The notes beneath the pieces are model-generated. The model was not told the origin of the DNA. It was given only the letters and a program-made list of their open reading frames with translations, and ran no database searches. Shown here piece by piece: positions 26,945 through 35,050 of a stretch of 64,000 nt of DNA (position 1 is its first letter; each line of letters opens with the position of its first letter). The DNA is from Phreatobacter sp. (GTDB lineage Bacteria > Pseudomonadota > Alphaproteobacteria > Rhizobiales > Phreatobacteraceae). Both the position numbers and the translations under genes were made by a program. Where the stretch lies: positions 1-64,000 of the forward strand of contig NZ_JAUYFA010000092.1 of NCBI RefSeq assembly GCF_030691135.1. Reading direction: 5' to 3'.

Positions 26945-26967
26945 ATGCCCGGGCTCATCCCGGGCAT
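26945..26967. repeat. Palindromic intergenic repeat, copy A
   Basis: ATGCCCGGG, five bases, CCCGGGCAT: a perfect nine-base inverted repeat between the transglutaminase and CinA-N genes. A second copy with the same core is at 45339. Elements of this form are common between genes in Rhizobiales. It is not a T-tailed terminator. Confidence 0.65.
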
Positions 26968-27042
26968 CCACGACTTGAACGTCAGCGCCCCTTGCCGCCG
27001 GTCCCGACGCGCTCTACCTCGGAGCCAGCCCCGGAGCGCATC

Positions 27043-27813
27043 ATGACCGAGCCGACCACCGTCACCGCCGCCATCCTCGTCATTGGCGACGAGATCCTCT
27101 CCGGGCGCACCAAGGACAAGAACATCGGCTACATCGCCGAGTACTGCACCGCCATCGGCATCGACGTGAAGGAAGTCCGGGTCGTTCCCGACGAGGAGGA
27201 CGAGATCATCCCCGCCCTCAACACGCTCCGGGCGAAGTACGGCTACGTCTTCACCACCGGCGGCATCGGCCCGACACACGACGACATCACAGCCGACTGC
27301 GTCGCCAAGGCCTTCGGCGTCTCCATCGACGTCGACCCGCGCGCCCGGGCCATGCTGCTGGAGCGCATTCCCGAACAGGATCTCAACGAGGCGCGCCTGC
27401 GCATGGCGCGCATCCCCGCGGGTGCCGAACTGATCGAGAACCCGGTGTCGAAGGCGCCGGGCTTCATGATCGGCAATGTCGTCACCATGGCCGGCGTGCC
27501 CTCCGTCATGCAGGCGATGATGGACGTCGTCTCGCCGCGGCTGAAGACCGGCACCAAGATGATCCAGGTCTCGATCGAGGCGCCCGGCCTGCGCGAGGGC
27601 GACATCGGCACGCCCTATGCGGCGCTCGCCAAGGCCCATCCCGGTGTCATCATGGGCTCCTACCCGATGATGCAGGACGGCAGGTTCTGGACGCGGCTGG
27701 TGCTGCGCGCCAAGGACGAGGCGCTGCTGGCGGCAGCCGAAGCGGCCGTCGTCGTCATGGTCGGCGAACACAAGCGGCCGGAGGCGCCGATCACGGTCAC
27801 CCGTGGCGCCTGA
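27043..27813 (+). CDS. Molybdopterin-binding (CinA N-terminal / MoaB-like) protein
   Basis: A 256-residue protein of the competence/damage-inducible CinA N-terminal family. Motifs: AAILVIGDEILSGRTKDKN, VRVVPDEEDEI, YVFTTGGIGPTHDDITADCVAKAFG and the downstream NPVSKAPGFMIGNVVTMAGVPSVMQAM. It lacks the C-terminal nicotinamide-nucleotide amidase domain of full CinA. The ATG at 27043 is chosen from family resemblance. Related proteins bind molybdopterin or hydrolyse nucleotides such as ADP-ribose; which applies here cannot be seen. It stands alone. Confidence 0.88.
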   Translation: MTEPTTVTAAILVIGDEILSGRTKDKNIGYIAEYCTAIGIDVKEVRVVPDEEDEIIPALNTLRAKYGYVFTTGGIGPTHDDITADCVAKAFGVSIDVDPRARAMLLERIPEQDLNEARLRMARIPAGAELIENPVSKAPGFMIGNVVTMAGVPSVMQAMMDVVSPRLKTGTKMIQVSIEAPGLREGDIGTPYAALAKAHPGVIMGSYPMMQDGRFWTRLVLRAKDEALLAAAEAAVVVMVGEHKRPEAPITVTRGA

Positions 27814-27971
27814 CATTGCCGCGGGGGCGTGACGAGAGCTTCGCAACGCTCCCGGGCCTTCGTCGTTCAGGTACGATTCCCTTGGGAAAAGCGCCGCGGG
27901 CGATTTGCGCCGGGGCCGCGCACGGCTAGTGTCGCCGCCCTGTCGATGATCTCGTGAGCGTGGAGCACCCC

Positions 27972-28466
27972 ATGGCGACGCCGAATCCGGAAAAGGCCTT
28001 CCCCGTTGCCTGGGACCAGTTCCATCGCGACGCCCGCGCGCTCGCCTGGCGGATCAGCGGGGCCGGTCCGTTCCGCGCCATCGTCTGCATCACCCGCGGC
28101 GGCCTCGTGCCGGCGGCCATCGTCACGCGCGAGCTCGGCATCCGCATGATCGAGACGGTCTGCATCGCCAGCTACCACGACTACCAGAGCCAGGGGCAGC
28201 TGAAGGTGATCAAGGAGGTCGCCCCGCAGCTGCTGACCGACGGCGGCGAAGGCGTTCTCGTCGTCGACGACCTCGTCGACACCGGCAAGACGGCCAAGGT
28301 GGTGCGCGACATGCTGCCGAAGTGCCATATCGCGACGGTCTATGCCAAGCCGCAGGGCCGGCCCATGGTCGACACCTTTGTCACCGAGGTCTCGCAGGAC
28401 ACCTGGATCTATTTCCCCTGGGATATGGGCTACACCTTCCAGCCGCCGATCCGCGACGCCGGCTGA
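27972..28466 (+). CDS. gpt: Xanthine phosphoribosyltransferase
   Basis: A 164-residue purine-salvage enzyme that joins xanthine or guanine to PRPP. Features are [23 protein letters not shown], the PRPP-binding [47 protein letters not shown], which gives the XGPRT-type C-terminus. An ATG at 27972 with GGAG upstream is preferred over an in-frame GTG at 27954. Single gene, with no purine operon nearby. Confidence 0.93.
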   Translation: MATPNPEKAFPVAWDQFHRDARALAWRISGAGPFRAIVCITRGGLVPAAIVTRELGIRMIETVCIASYHDYQSQGQLKVIKEVAPQLLTDGGEGVLVVDDLVDTGKTAKVVRDMLPKCHIATVYAKPQGRPMVDTFVTEVSQDTWIYFPWDMGYTFQPPIRDAG

Positions 28467-28472
28467 CCGGTT

Positions 28473-28643
28473 TCAGCGGCGCCCGAACAGCGCGATGCGC
28501 ATCTGGTCGGTGCCCAGGCTCTCGTCGATCATGAGTCCGGCGCGACGGCCGTCCGGCCCCAGGAGGCCGAGCACCAGCGGCGGGTTCATGAAGACCAGCA
28601 GGCTCAAGAAGAACAGGAGGATCTTGGCGGGAGTGACCTTCAT
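28473..28643 (-). CDS. Small membrane protein, 56 residues
   Basis: A short frame starting MKVTPAKILLFFLSLLVFMN with one membrane helix, followed by a proline/glycine turn (PPLVLGLLGPDGRRAG) and a soluble tail ending MRIALFGRR. GAGGAGA lies the right distance before the ATG, which is the main support for a real gene. It is convergent with gpt, with six bases between the stops. A CtrA-type site lies about 120 bases upstream. No family is recognised. Confidence 0.55.
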   Translation of the reverse strand: MKVTPAKILLFFLSLLVFMNPPLVLGLLGPDGRRAGLMIDESLGTDQMRIALFGRR

Positions 28644-28764
28644 GGCGGCTCTCCTCGAACGGTGTTCCAGCCCTCCCCGCGATCCCCGGCGGACCCTAGC
28701 TGCCAGCCTTCAACAGCGCGTTCACGGGACCGCTCGAAATGGTCAATGAACTGTTGCCCTGCCG

Positions 28765-28779
28765 TTAGGGTATCGTTAA
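28765..28779 (+). promoter_or_regulatory. CtrA-type site TTAG-N7-TTAA
   Basis: TTAG, seven bases GGTATCG, TTAA, one base from the CtrA consensus. It lies 122 bases upstream of the 56-residue minus-strand gene and 86 bases upstream of tRNA-Leu on the plus strand. Confidence 0.4.
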
Positions 28780-28864
28780 GGCCTGATGCTGCCGCTGCGT
28801 CATCCACCACCCCCGTCGCGAGTGGATGACAGCCCCCGCCGATCGCGCTAAGCCTCGGTCCGGA

Positions 28865-28949
28865 GCGGGCGTGGCGAAACCGGTAGACGCACGAGACTTA
28901 AAATCTTGCGGGGCAACCCGTGCCGGTTCGAGTCCGGCCGTCCGCACCA
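28865..28949 (+). tRNA. tRNA-Leu (anticodon TAA)
   Basis: A class II tRNA of 85 bases. The acceptor GCGGGCG at 28865 pairs with CGTCCGC at 28939, followed by A and an encoded CCA. The D-arm is TGGCGAAACCGGTAGACGC, the anticodon loop carries TAA within ACTTAAAATC, a long variable arm follows, and the T-arm is CCGGTTCGAGTCCGG. It reads UUA/UUG leucine codons. Confidence 0.97.
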
Positions 28950-29042
28950 TCCATTGATCCTGGCCGGCCTTGCGCTATCCTCGTCGGATCAATTCCCAAC
29001 CCCAGTCGAGCCGCTCGACCTTCTTCGCCGGAGGCATGCACG

Positions 29043-29609
29043 ATGATTCTCGTCGATGTGGGCGCGACGGCGCTGCGTCACCCCGGTGGCTGGCCCTGCC
29101 GGCTGGCGGTCTGCGGTCAATACGAGGCGCGCCAGGGGTTCGAGGCCATGGCGGCGACCCATGTCATCAGCATCCGGCGCGCCGCGCGCCCCTTCCATCC
29201 CCCGAAAGTTTCGCCCGACCGCCACCTCGTCCTCGACTTCGAGGACACGACGGACGCAGGCAATCCGGAAGCCCCGACACAGGCGCATCTCGACGCGGCG
29301 ATCGCCTTCGTCGACGCGCTTCCCGCCGATGCGCGGCTTCTGGTGCATTGCCTCCAGGGGCTGTCCCGGTCCACCGGGCTGGCGCTCGGCCTGCTCGCCC
29401 GCGAAGTCTCGCCCCTGCGGGCGGCCTATCTCCTCCACACCGCCCGCCCCGTCGCCACGCCGAACATGCTGGTGGTGAAGATGTGGGACGACAGGCTCCG
29501 GCTGGACGGTGCCCTCGTCGCGGCGGGACGGCACTTTCCCTGCCAGGTCTGGCGGCATGGCGACGGGCTCGGGAACTTCCCGCACAGGCGCAAGAAGGGG
29601 GACCGGTGA
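29043..29609 (+). CDS. Tyrosine/dual-specificity phosphatase-like protein
   Basis: A 188-residue cytoplasmic protein with the CX5R signature of cysteine phosphatases, LLVHCLQGLSRSTGLALGLLA near residue 103 (H-C-x5-R-S). An upstream acidic HLVLDFEDTTD near residue 63 occupies the place of the general-acid loop. The N-terminus (GATALRHPGGWPCRLAVCG) and ATHVISIRRAA are shared with the next gene. The ATG at 29043 is chosen. The next gene overlaps its stop codon (TGATG), so the two are translated together. The substrate is unknown. Confidence 0.8.
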   Translation: MILVDVGATALRHPGGWPCRLAVCGQYEARQGFEAMAATHVISIRRAARPFHPPKVSPDRHLVLDFEDTTDAGNPEAPTQAHLDAAIAFVDALPADARLLVHCLQGLSRSTGLALGLLAREVSPLRAAYLLHTARPVATPNMLVVKMWDDRLRLDGALVAAGRHFPCQVWRHGDGLGNFPHRRKKGDR

Positions 29610-30103
29610 TGCGCGCGCTCCTGCCCGATGCGCCGAACCCGAATGGCTGGCCCTACCGGCTGATGGTGGCTCCCGATGGCTTCTACGGTCGCTACGGCGA
29701 TGCGCATGAGGCGGGGCTGATCACCCATGTGATCAGCATCATGCCGCCGGGCGGGCATCATTTTCGCTTCGCCGAACTGCTGCAGAACCGCGCCAAGGTG
29801 TGGCTTCCCTCAAGGGAAGGGCAAAGCCTGTCCCAGGTCGTCGATGACGAATTGGCCTATGTCGAACACTTCGTCGACGCATTGCCGGCGGATGCCGGGG
29901 TTCTGATCCTGTCGCTGAATCTCGGCACACCGGCGCTGGCGGTGGCCGTGGGGCTGATCGCCCGTCAGGTTGGATGGCAAAGGGCAGAAGAAATTGAACA
30001 GGAACTGAAGGCCACGCTGCCTGTCAGCCGGGTGACACCAGCGGCCGTGCTGATCGCTGCATGGAGGCGGCGACCGGTCGCGAGTGTAGATGCTGCCTGC
30101 TGA
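29609..30103 (+). CDS. Paralogue of the upstream phosphatase lacking the catalytic motif
   Basis: A 164-residue protein aligned along its length with the preceding phosphatase: PNPNGWPYRLMVAPDG, THVISIMPPGGHHFRF, VEHFVDALPADAGVLIL and LAVAVGLIARQVGW. Where the partner has HCLQGLSRS this protein has LSLNLGTPA, so both the catalytic cysteine and arginine are gone. It is probably a pseudophosphatase or binding partner. The start overlaps the upstream stop by one base (TGATG). Loss of catalysis is read directly; the role is inference. Confidence 0.72.
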   Translation: MRALLPDAPNPNGWPYRLMVAPDGFYGRYGDAHEAGLITHVISIMPPGGHHFRFAELLQNRAKVWLPSREGQSLSQVVDDELAYVEHFVDALPADAGVLILSLNLGTPALAVAVGLIARQVGWQRAEEIEQELKATLPVSRVTPAAVLIAAWRRRPVASVDAAC

Positions 30104-30217
30104 GAAGACCACCACAGGAAGGACCCGAAACGGATCTCCATCTAGCCGCTCCCGCTCCAGACCCGGAGCGTACTCTCCGAAGGAAGGGGAACGACTGCCC
30201 GAGGCGACTGCTAGCCC

Positions 30218-30237
30218 CAAAATACTGAAAACAGTAT
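30218..30237 (-). terminator. Weak hairpin with short U tract
   Basis: On the minus strand ATACTG and CAGTAT pair over a TTTT loop and are followed by TTTT. It lies about 95 bases past the stop of the AT-rich gene and could end its transcript. The stem is only six bases. Confidence 0.35.
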
Positions 30238-30329
30238 CGATGTGCAACCCGTGCCAATTACAAATCAACTGCAACGGCGCCCACACCCAACGAGTCAGAG
30301 TGCCCAAAATGCCGTTTATTTATATCGGC

Positions 30330-31352
30330 CTAGTCTGCGTCAGCTATGGCCTCTTCGATGATCTTAACAATGGCGTCTTCGTGGATAATATTTTTTGCAA
30401 TTAGTCCAATACCCTCTTTTATGGCCCTCTCAGCAAGCTCCTCGGAGATCATGCGTGTTGTTTCAGCGAAGTTTTCGCGCATGTCCTGCGCAACACTCTG
30501 AGACACCTTGTCTGCAAGCTTGGCAGAAAACCCCGCCACCTCATAGGCTACCCATGCAAGGACAAGCGGAATAAGAACCCAAATAAAGGCACCGGCCGCT
30601 GTAAGACCAAGCTTTGTTCCAACAATCTTCACGAACGCGCCCAGCAGCGCTCCCACGACAATCGCCTTCAATTTACTGACGACAGCCGCCTTAAATGCGG
30701 CACTAGCAAGCAATTTAATAATAATTGGCTTCAAAGTAACCATAAGACTAGCAACCAACGCAGTAACAATTTTCGCAGCGACGGGAGCTCCTACCGAGCC
30801 CATTGCAATTTTTGCAAGTGACGATTTAATCGTCATAGATGTCGTTGTATCGATGGAATGAGAAATATATAATGATAGCTTCGATGAAAGGATTTCTGAT
30901 GCTTTTTGCTTAACCAGATTCGGTATTGGATTTTGATAGGCGGACATAATTGCATCGGACAAAGCGCTCGCAAAACGTGCGTCGGATACTACGAGTGGCA
31001 TGAGTCGCTCGGCAATAGCGTCCGCCTTATCACCGATTAAACGGGAAAAAACGTCTGCTACCGTCTCGGCAGTCGAATCCGTCAATGCAGAATCAAGAAT
31101 ACCGTCATCGAGAGGCTTGCCTCTAACAAAAGCGATCAGGGCGGTCGCATATTCATGGCTCGCCGCCAAGGGGAGGTGACGGGTGATGGTCCCATCAGTG
31201 TCACGAAGCACAAGCGATAGACACTCTGCATTTGATTTCGACGCAATATGGGCCTCGACGGCGCGTTGCACTTCCGCAACGATACCATCCCTTTCATGAC
31301 CCAGAAGTGTGGCTAACTCGTCGAGCAATTGTTGCCGTTGCTGCTTATTCAC
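30330..31352 (-). CDS. AT-rich accessory gene, membrane-associated protein of unknown function
   Basis: A 340-residue protein, not recognised. Residues 1-150 are soluble and helical (LLDELATLLGHERDGIVAEV, SLVLRDTDGTITRHLPLAA). Residues 185-290 hold several hydrophobic, lysine-spaced helices (KIVTALVASLMVTLKPIIIKLLA, IVVGALLGAFVKIVGTKLGL, AAGAFIWVLIPLVLAWVAYEVAGF). An amphipathic helical tail follows, ending with many acidic residues. Base composition and codon use (AAT, ATA, TTA) are clearly more AT-rich than all neighbours, a sign of transfer. The start is GTG at 31352 with GGAG upstream. A promoter and a palindrome precede it. Confidence 0.7.
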   Translation of the reverse strand: MNKQQRQQLLDELATLLGHERDGIVAEVQRAVEAHIASKSNAECLSLVLRDTDGTITRHLPLAASHEYATALIAFVRGKPLDDGILDSALTDSTAETVADVFSRLIGDKADAIAERLMPLVVSDARFASALSDAIMSAYQNPIPNLVKQKASEILSSKLSLYISHSIDTTTSMTIKSSLAKIAMGSVGAPVAAKIVTALVASLMVTLKPIIIKLLASAAFKAAVVSKLKAIVVGALLGAFVKIVGTKLGLTAAGAFIWVLIPLVLAWVAYEVAGFSAKLADKVSQSVAQDMRENFAETTRMISEELAERAIKEGIGLIAKNIIHEDAIVKIIEEAIADAD

Positions 31353-31367
31353 CGGCTAATCTCCAAC

Positions 31368-31379
31368 TGAGTGCACTCA
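31368..31379. promoter_or_regulatory. Perfect 12-bp palindrome (operator candidate)
   Basis: TGAGTGCACTCA lies directly downstream of the predicted -10 element of the AT-rich gene and 16 bases before its GTG, so a bound repressor would block initiation. The regulator is unknown. Confidence 0.45.
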
Positions 31380-31408
31380 ATTCTCAAATTTCTCGGAATC
31401 AAATTCAA
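31380..31408 (-). promoter_or_regulatory. Predicted sigma-70-type promoter of the AT-rich gene
   Basis: On the minus strand TTGAAT (31408-31403) and GAGAAT (31385-31380) are separated by exactly 17 bases. The -35 matches four to five and the -10 four positions of the standard hexamers. It sits in AT-rich DNA, so chance resemblance is possible. Confidence 0.4.
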
Positions 31409-31640
31409 GCCGAAATAAATCATGCGAATTCGCGAATACGATGATGCTTGCTGGTATGACGTTAAGCGCCACATACGCTCACACCAAGAATTGCGATGTC
31501 GATTTAAAAGTGAAGACACAAAAAGGAGTGTGCACGGGCAGGACCCGTACTGCATGCGCCTGCAAGCGATGGATGTCAGGTCACCGCTAACGGGGCCCGG
31601 CGCGACGCTCACGTGGCTGCGCGCCGGGCTTGGCCCTTCC

Positions 31641-32804
31641 TCAGCGGGTCATCGGCTCGGCGGTCCTTATGCCGGCCGGCGAGGCCGGCATGGCGAGCGT
31701 GCCGATCTCCTGGAGCTTTCCGCCCTCGAAAGCGAAGACCTGGATGTCGTCGCCCACCATGTTCTGGACCAGCAGGCGGCGGCTGTCAGCGGACCAGGCC
31801 GCGCCCTGCGACCATTGGCCGATGGGCGCCTCGGCGACCCTGGCGAGTTCGTGGCCCCGGACCTCGTAGATGATGACGCTGCCGCGCTCGGCGAAGAAGG
31901 GCGAGTTGCGCGGCTTGTTCGAACCGTTCATGACCACGACGGCCACATGCCGGCCGTCCGGCGCCATCTTGATACCCTCGGGGGTCTGGCCCACCGACAC
32001 GGTGTTCACCACACGCGGCGGCTGGGCCTTCACGTCGATCAGGCTGATCGTGTCGGCATCGCCCCCGCCGAGCCCGATATTGGCGACCACTGCCACATCT
32101 CCTCGGGTCGAAATGTCGATCCCATATGGCCGCAGGCCAGCGTTCAGATCGCGCCGCGTATAGGTGACCGTGGTCCCCTCAATCGCGAGGACGGAAATCT
32201 TGTGGTCATTGTCGCGGCTCACCAGGGCGGTTTTCCCGTCGGGCGTGAAGACGACATGGCTCGGCCCGGAAGTGGGTTCACCGACGGCGATTTTCGCCCC
32301 GACGGTGACGGTGCGCCCGGCGATCGTCAGCACCGAAACGGTGCCCTCGGCACGGTTGGCCACGAGCGCGAGGGCCCCCGAGGGATGGATGGAAAGGCCA
32401 GCGGCTCCCTGCCCTACTTCGAGCGTCGCGATGACCGCCGGCGGGTTCGCCTTCAGGTCGATCACCGAGACGCGGTTGTCGGGGACGGTGCGGCGGGGAT
32501 TGGCCGGGTCGAGCTTCATCGCCGAACTCACCAGGGCCAGACTCTCGTCAGCCGTGATGGCGACCGATACGGGCGGGCCGACCACGCTCGCAGGCGCTGG
32601 AATGGTTGCGCGCACGCGCGGTGTTCCCGAGGCGAAGTCGATGATCGATACCGAATCCGGCCGCGGCTGTTCGACCACGGTCGCGACACCGTTCACGAGC
32701 CGCATCTTGCCGTCGTTGGCGGAGACCGCGATTTGGGCATCGGCGCGGGCCGCGCAGAGCGATAGCACAGCCACGAGGGCCGGCAGGCAGGGTCGCATCG
32801 TCAT
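31641..32804 (-). CDS. Secreted YVTN/lactonase-like beta-propeller protein
   Basis: A 387-residue exported protein with a signal peptide (CLPALVAVLSLCAARADAQ). The rest is a seven-bladed-type propeller with repeating units such as VSVIDLKANPPAVIATLEVGQG, SHVVFTPDGKTALVSRDNDHKISVL, YGIDISTRGDVAVVANIG and ISLIDVKAQPPRVVNTVSVGQTPEGIKMAPDGR. The ATG at 32804 (MTMRPCL) has GGGAGA upstream. Proteins of this type may be lactonases, cofactor-linked dehydrogenase partners or scaffolds; no catalytic residues can be named. Confidence 0.82.
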   Translation of the reverse strand: MTMRPCLPALVAVLSLCAARADAQIAVSANDGKMRLVNGVATVVEQPRPDSVSIIDFASGTPRVRATIPAPASVVGPPVSVAITADESLALVSSAMKLDPANPRRTVPDNRVSVIDLKANPPAVIATLEVGQGAAGLSIHPSGALALVANRAEGTVSVLTIAGRTVTVGAKIAVGEPTSGPSHVVFTPDGKTALVSRDNDHKISVLAIEGTTVTYTRRDLNAGLRPYGIDISTRGDVAVVANIGLGGGDADTISLIDVKAQPPRVVNTVSVGQTPEGIKMAPDGRHVAVVVMNGSNKPRNSPFFAERGSVIIYEVRGHELARVAEAPIGQWSQGAAWSADSRRLLVQNMVGDDIQVFAFEGGKLQEIGTLAMPASPAGIRTAEPMTR

Positions 32805-33000
32805 GGCGTTTTCTCCCGGGCCTGAAGCGGCCTGATTGTTGTGCCCACAGACCCTAGCAGCCTGACCGCACGGCGCCATCCGCAGCCGCCCGGACCCTCG
32901 GCCTGCGTTGCAGGCACTTCGAGGGCGGACCGTTGCCCTGACATCACGGTACGCGACGCACCTCTGCCGTAAGATGGCCACCTGCCTAATGGGAGACTGC

Positions 33001-33543
33001 ATGCGCCTTGCCCTGATCGCGACGACCCTTGCAGCGGCAATCGTCGCCCCGGCGATGACGCAACCGTTGGAGCTGCCGCTGCGCCGGCCCGGATACTGGG
33101 AAATCCGCATGATGACCGGCGGCGGTCCGGGCGGACAGGAATTCACCGTGCAGACCTGCACGGATGCCGCCACCGAGCGGCAGATGGTGCAGTTCGGCTT
33201 CGGCCAGCTCGGCCAGCAATGCCAGCGCTACGACATCCGCCGCGAAGGCGAGGACTTCATCATCGAGAGCGACTGCCAGGTCGGCCAGACACGAACCACG
33301 GCCCGCTCCGTCGTCTCCGGCGATCTCAGGGCCACCTATTCGCTGCGCATCGAGGGGACCGTGCAGACCATCGGCCAGTCCGAACTGCAGCAGACTCTCA
33401 CCACCCAGCAGGGGCGTTTCGTCTCGGCGCGCTGCGGCGGCGGCCTGCGGCCCGGTGACATTCTGCTGCCCGGCGGCCAGCGGATGAACATCCGCGACCT
33501 CGCCGGCACCGCCGACCAGGCAGAAAACCCGCGACGGCGCTGA
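33001..33543 (+). CDS. DUF3617 family exported protein
   Basis: A 180-residue protein with a signal peptide (LALIATTLAAAIVAPAMT), then RRPGYWEIRMMTGGG, a cysteine in VQTCTDAATERQM, a second in QQCQRYDIRREG and a third in ESDCQVGQTRT. This is the DUF3617 pattern, periplasmic proteins of unknown role. GGGAGA precedes the ATG. It is convergent with the FAD monooxygenase, with four bases between. Confidence 0.83.
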   Translation: MRLALIATTLAAAIVAPAMTQPLELPLRRPGYWEIRMMTGGGPGGQEFTVQTCTDAATERQMVQFGFGQLGQQCQRYDIRREGEDFIIESDCQVGQTRTTARSVVSGDLRATYSLRIEGTVQTIGQSELQQTLTTQQGRFVSARCGGGLRPGDILLPGGQRMNIRDLAGTADQAENPRRR

Positions 33544-33547
33544 TTGT

Positions 33548-34723
33548 TCAGGCGCGGTGGGCGTAGATCCAGTCCTGCTGCGCCAGCAGCCCGCGGCCGC
33601 CGAGCAGCCGGATGGCGGTGTCGCGGGCGAAGGCCGCGGGACCCCTGAGGTGGTAGATGGCGCCATTGCGCCCGGCGAGCGACTGGATGCGCGCGACGCG
33701 CCCGCGACGCGCCCCTTCATAGGCGCGGAACGCACCGGCGAGGTCGTGCGGCCCGGCCGCGCAACAGGCGGCCAGCACGGCGGCATCCTCGACCGCCATG
33801 GCGCCGCCCTGGGCCACGAAGGGCAGCATGGCATGGGCCGCATCCCCGATCAGCGTTGCTGCCCCCTGCCCCGGGCCGAACCAGACCGGGCGATCGGCGA
33901 GCGACCAGCGCTGCCACTCGTCGACCGCCGCGATCAACTGGCGCGGCGCCGCGTCCCAGCCGGACAGGCGTTGCGCGAGGACCGAGGCCTCGCCCGGCGC
34001 GCGCCAGCCGGCGACCGGGGCGGGGTCGCCGATGATCGCCACGACGTTGAACAGGCTGCCACCGCGCAGCGGATAATGGACGAGATGGGCATCGGGACCG
34101 AGCCAGAGCCCGAGCCGGTCACCGCGCAGGACGGCGGGCACCGCCGCCATTGGCAGGGTGGCCCGAAAGGCGCTGCGGTGCCGGAAGATCGGCGCGGCCG
34201 GATCGCCGAGCCCTCGCCGCACCGCCGAACGGATGCCGTCGGCGCCGACCAGCACGGCGATATGGCGGCGTTCTCCCCCCTCCAGGGTGAGGTCGAACCC
34301 GTCCGCAACTGCCATGACGGTGGCGACGGCGCTGCCGGTCTCGATCGTGATGGCCGGTTCCCGCGCGGCGGCCGCGGCGAGAGCGGCGAGTAGATCAGCC
34401 CGGTGGATGACCCACCATGGTGAGCCCCAGCGCTGTGCCGCCGTCTCGCCCAGCGTCGCGGCAGCGAGCAGCGCGCCGGATGATGCAGACCGGACGTCCA
34501 TGCCCGCCGGGGCGACGACGGCCGGCGCAAGCGCCTCCGCGAGACCGAGCGCGATCAGAATCCGGCTGGCATTGGGGGAGAGCTGGATGCCGGCACCAAC
34601 CTCTTCCAGAGCCGGGCTGCGCTCCAGGACGGTCGATGTGAACCCCGCCCTGGCGAGGCACAAGGCCAAGGTCAGGCCGCCGATGCCGGCACCGGCAATG
34701 GTGACGTGGCGCGCCGCGGGCAC
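33548..34723 (-). CDS. FAD-dependent monooxygenase, salicylate hydroxylase-like
   Basis: A 391-residue class A flavoprotein monooxygenase that would hydroxylate an aromatic or related substrate using NAD(P)H and O2. FAD binding is shown by GAGIGGLTLALCLARAG at the N-terminus, the DG motif in VLVGADGIRSAVRRGL near residue 165, and GD in TLIGDAAHAMLPFVAQGG near 290. The start is a GTG at 34723, seven bases after the zf-CHCC stop. The substrate cannot be read; no aromatic pathway genes adjoin (pcaD and pcaC are 19 kb away). Confidence 0.9.
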   Translation of the reverse strand: MPAARHVTIAGAGIGGLTLALCLARAGFTSTVLERSPALEEVGAGIQLSPNASRILIALGLAEALAPAVVAPAGMDVRSASSGALLAAATLGETAAQRWGSPWWVIHRADLLAALAAAAAREPAITIETGSAVATVMAVADGFDLTLEGGERRHIAVLVGADGIRSAVRRGLGDPAAPIFRHRSAFRATLPMAAVPAVLRGDRLGLWLGPDAHLVHYPLRGGSLFNVVAIIGDPAPVAGWRAPGEASVLAQRLSGWDAAPRQLIAAVDEWQRWSLADRPVWFGPGQGAATLIGDAAHAMLPFVAQGGAMAVEDAAVLAACCAAGPHDLAGAFRAYEGARRGRVARIQSLAGRNGAIYHLRGPAAFARDTAIRLLGGRGLLAQQDWIYAHRA

Positions 34724-34730
34724 GCGCCGG

Positions 34731-34979
34731 TCAGGCCTCGGCCAGGGTCTTTACATAGGCGCCGGCCGGGCGGGTCTCGTCGGCATGCAGCGCGGCGTCA
34801 AATTTGTAGAGGGTCGAGCAATAGGGGCAGACGATCTCGGTCTCGCTGCCCATGTCGAGGAAGACATGCGGATGGTCGAAGGGCGCGCGCGCGCCCATGC
34901 ACTGGAATTCCTTGACGCCGATATGGATGACGGCGACGCCGTCGTCATTGGCGAAATGGGGCACGATGTGATCGGCCAT
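34731..34979 (-). CDS. Zinc-finger (zf-CHCC) domain protein
   Basis: An 82-residue protein with the CHCC zinc-ligand set: FQCMGARAPFDHPHVFLDM and VCPYCSTLYKF. The same domain occurs in the NDUFS6 subunit of complex I; in bacteria the role of the small stand-alone form is not defined. The gene overlaps no other and is followed by the monooxygenase after seven bases. Confidence 0.9.
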   Translation of the reverse strand: MADHIVPHFANDDGVAVIHIGVKEFQCMGARAPFDHPHVFLDMGSETEIVCPYCSTLYKFDAALHADETRPAGAYVKTLAEA

Positions 34980-35050
34980 GGCAGGTCCTCGTCAGATCTG
35001 GGCGGACCATACTGTCCGTGGCCGCCCAAGTGAAGCCGGATCGGCGCGGA

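Noticed and set aside
28765-28950. Minus-strand frame beginning MVRTAGLEPARVAPQDFKS
   Set aside because: It is the antisense of tRNA-Leu(TAA), a well-known false protein call in bacterial genomes.
28865-31610. Integrative island anchored in tRNA-Leu
   Set aside because: No direct repeat of the tRNA 3' end and no integrase were found, and the phosphatase genes between tRNA and AT-rich DNA have normal composition.
31349-31612. 87-residue minus-strand frame that overlaps the AT-rich gene start as GTGA
   Set aside because: The overlap looks like coupling, but the frame is cysteine/arginine-mixed with no family features, starts inside GC-rich DNA, and contains the better promoter and palindrome of the next gene.
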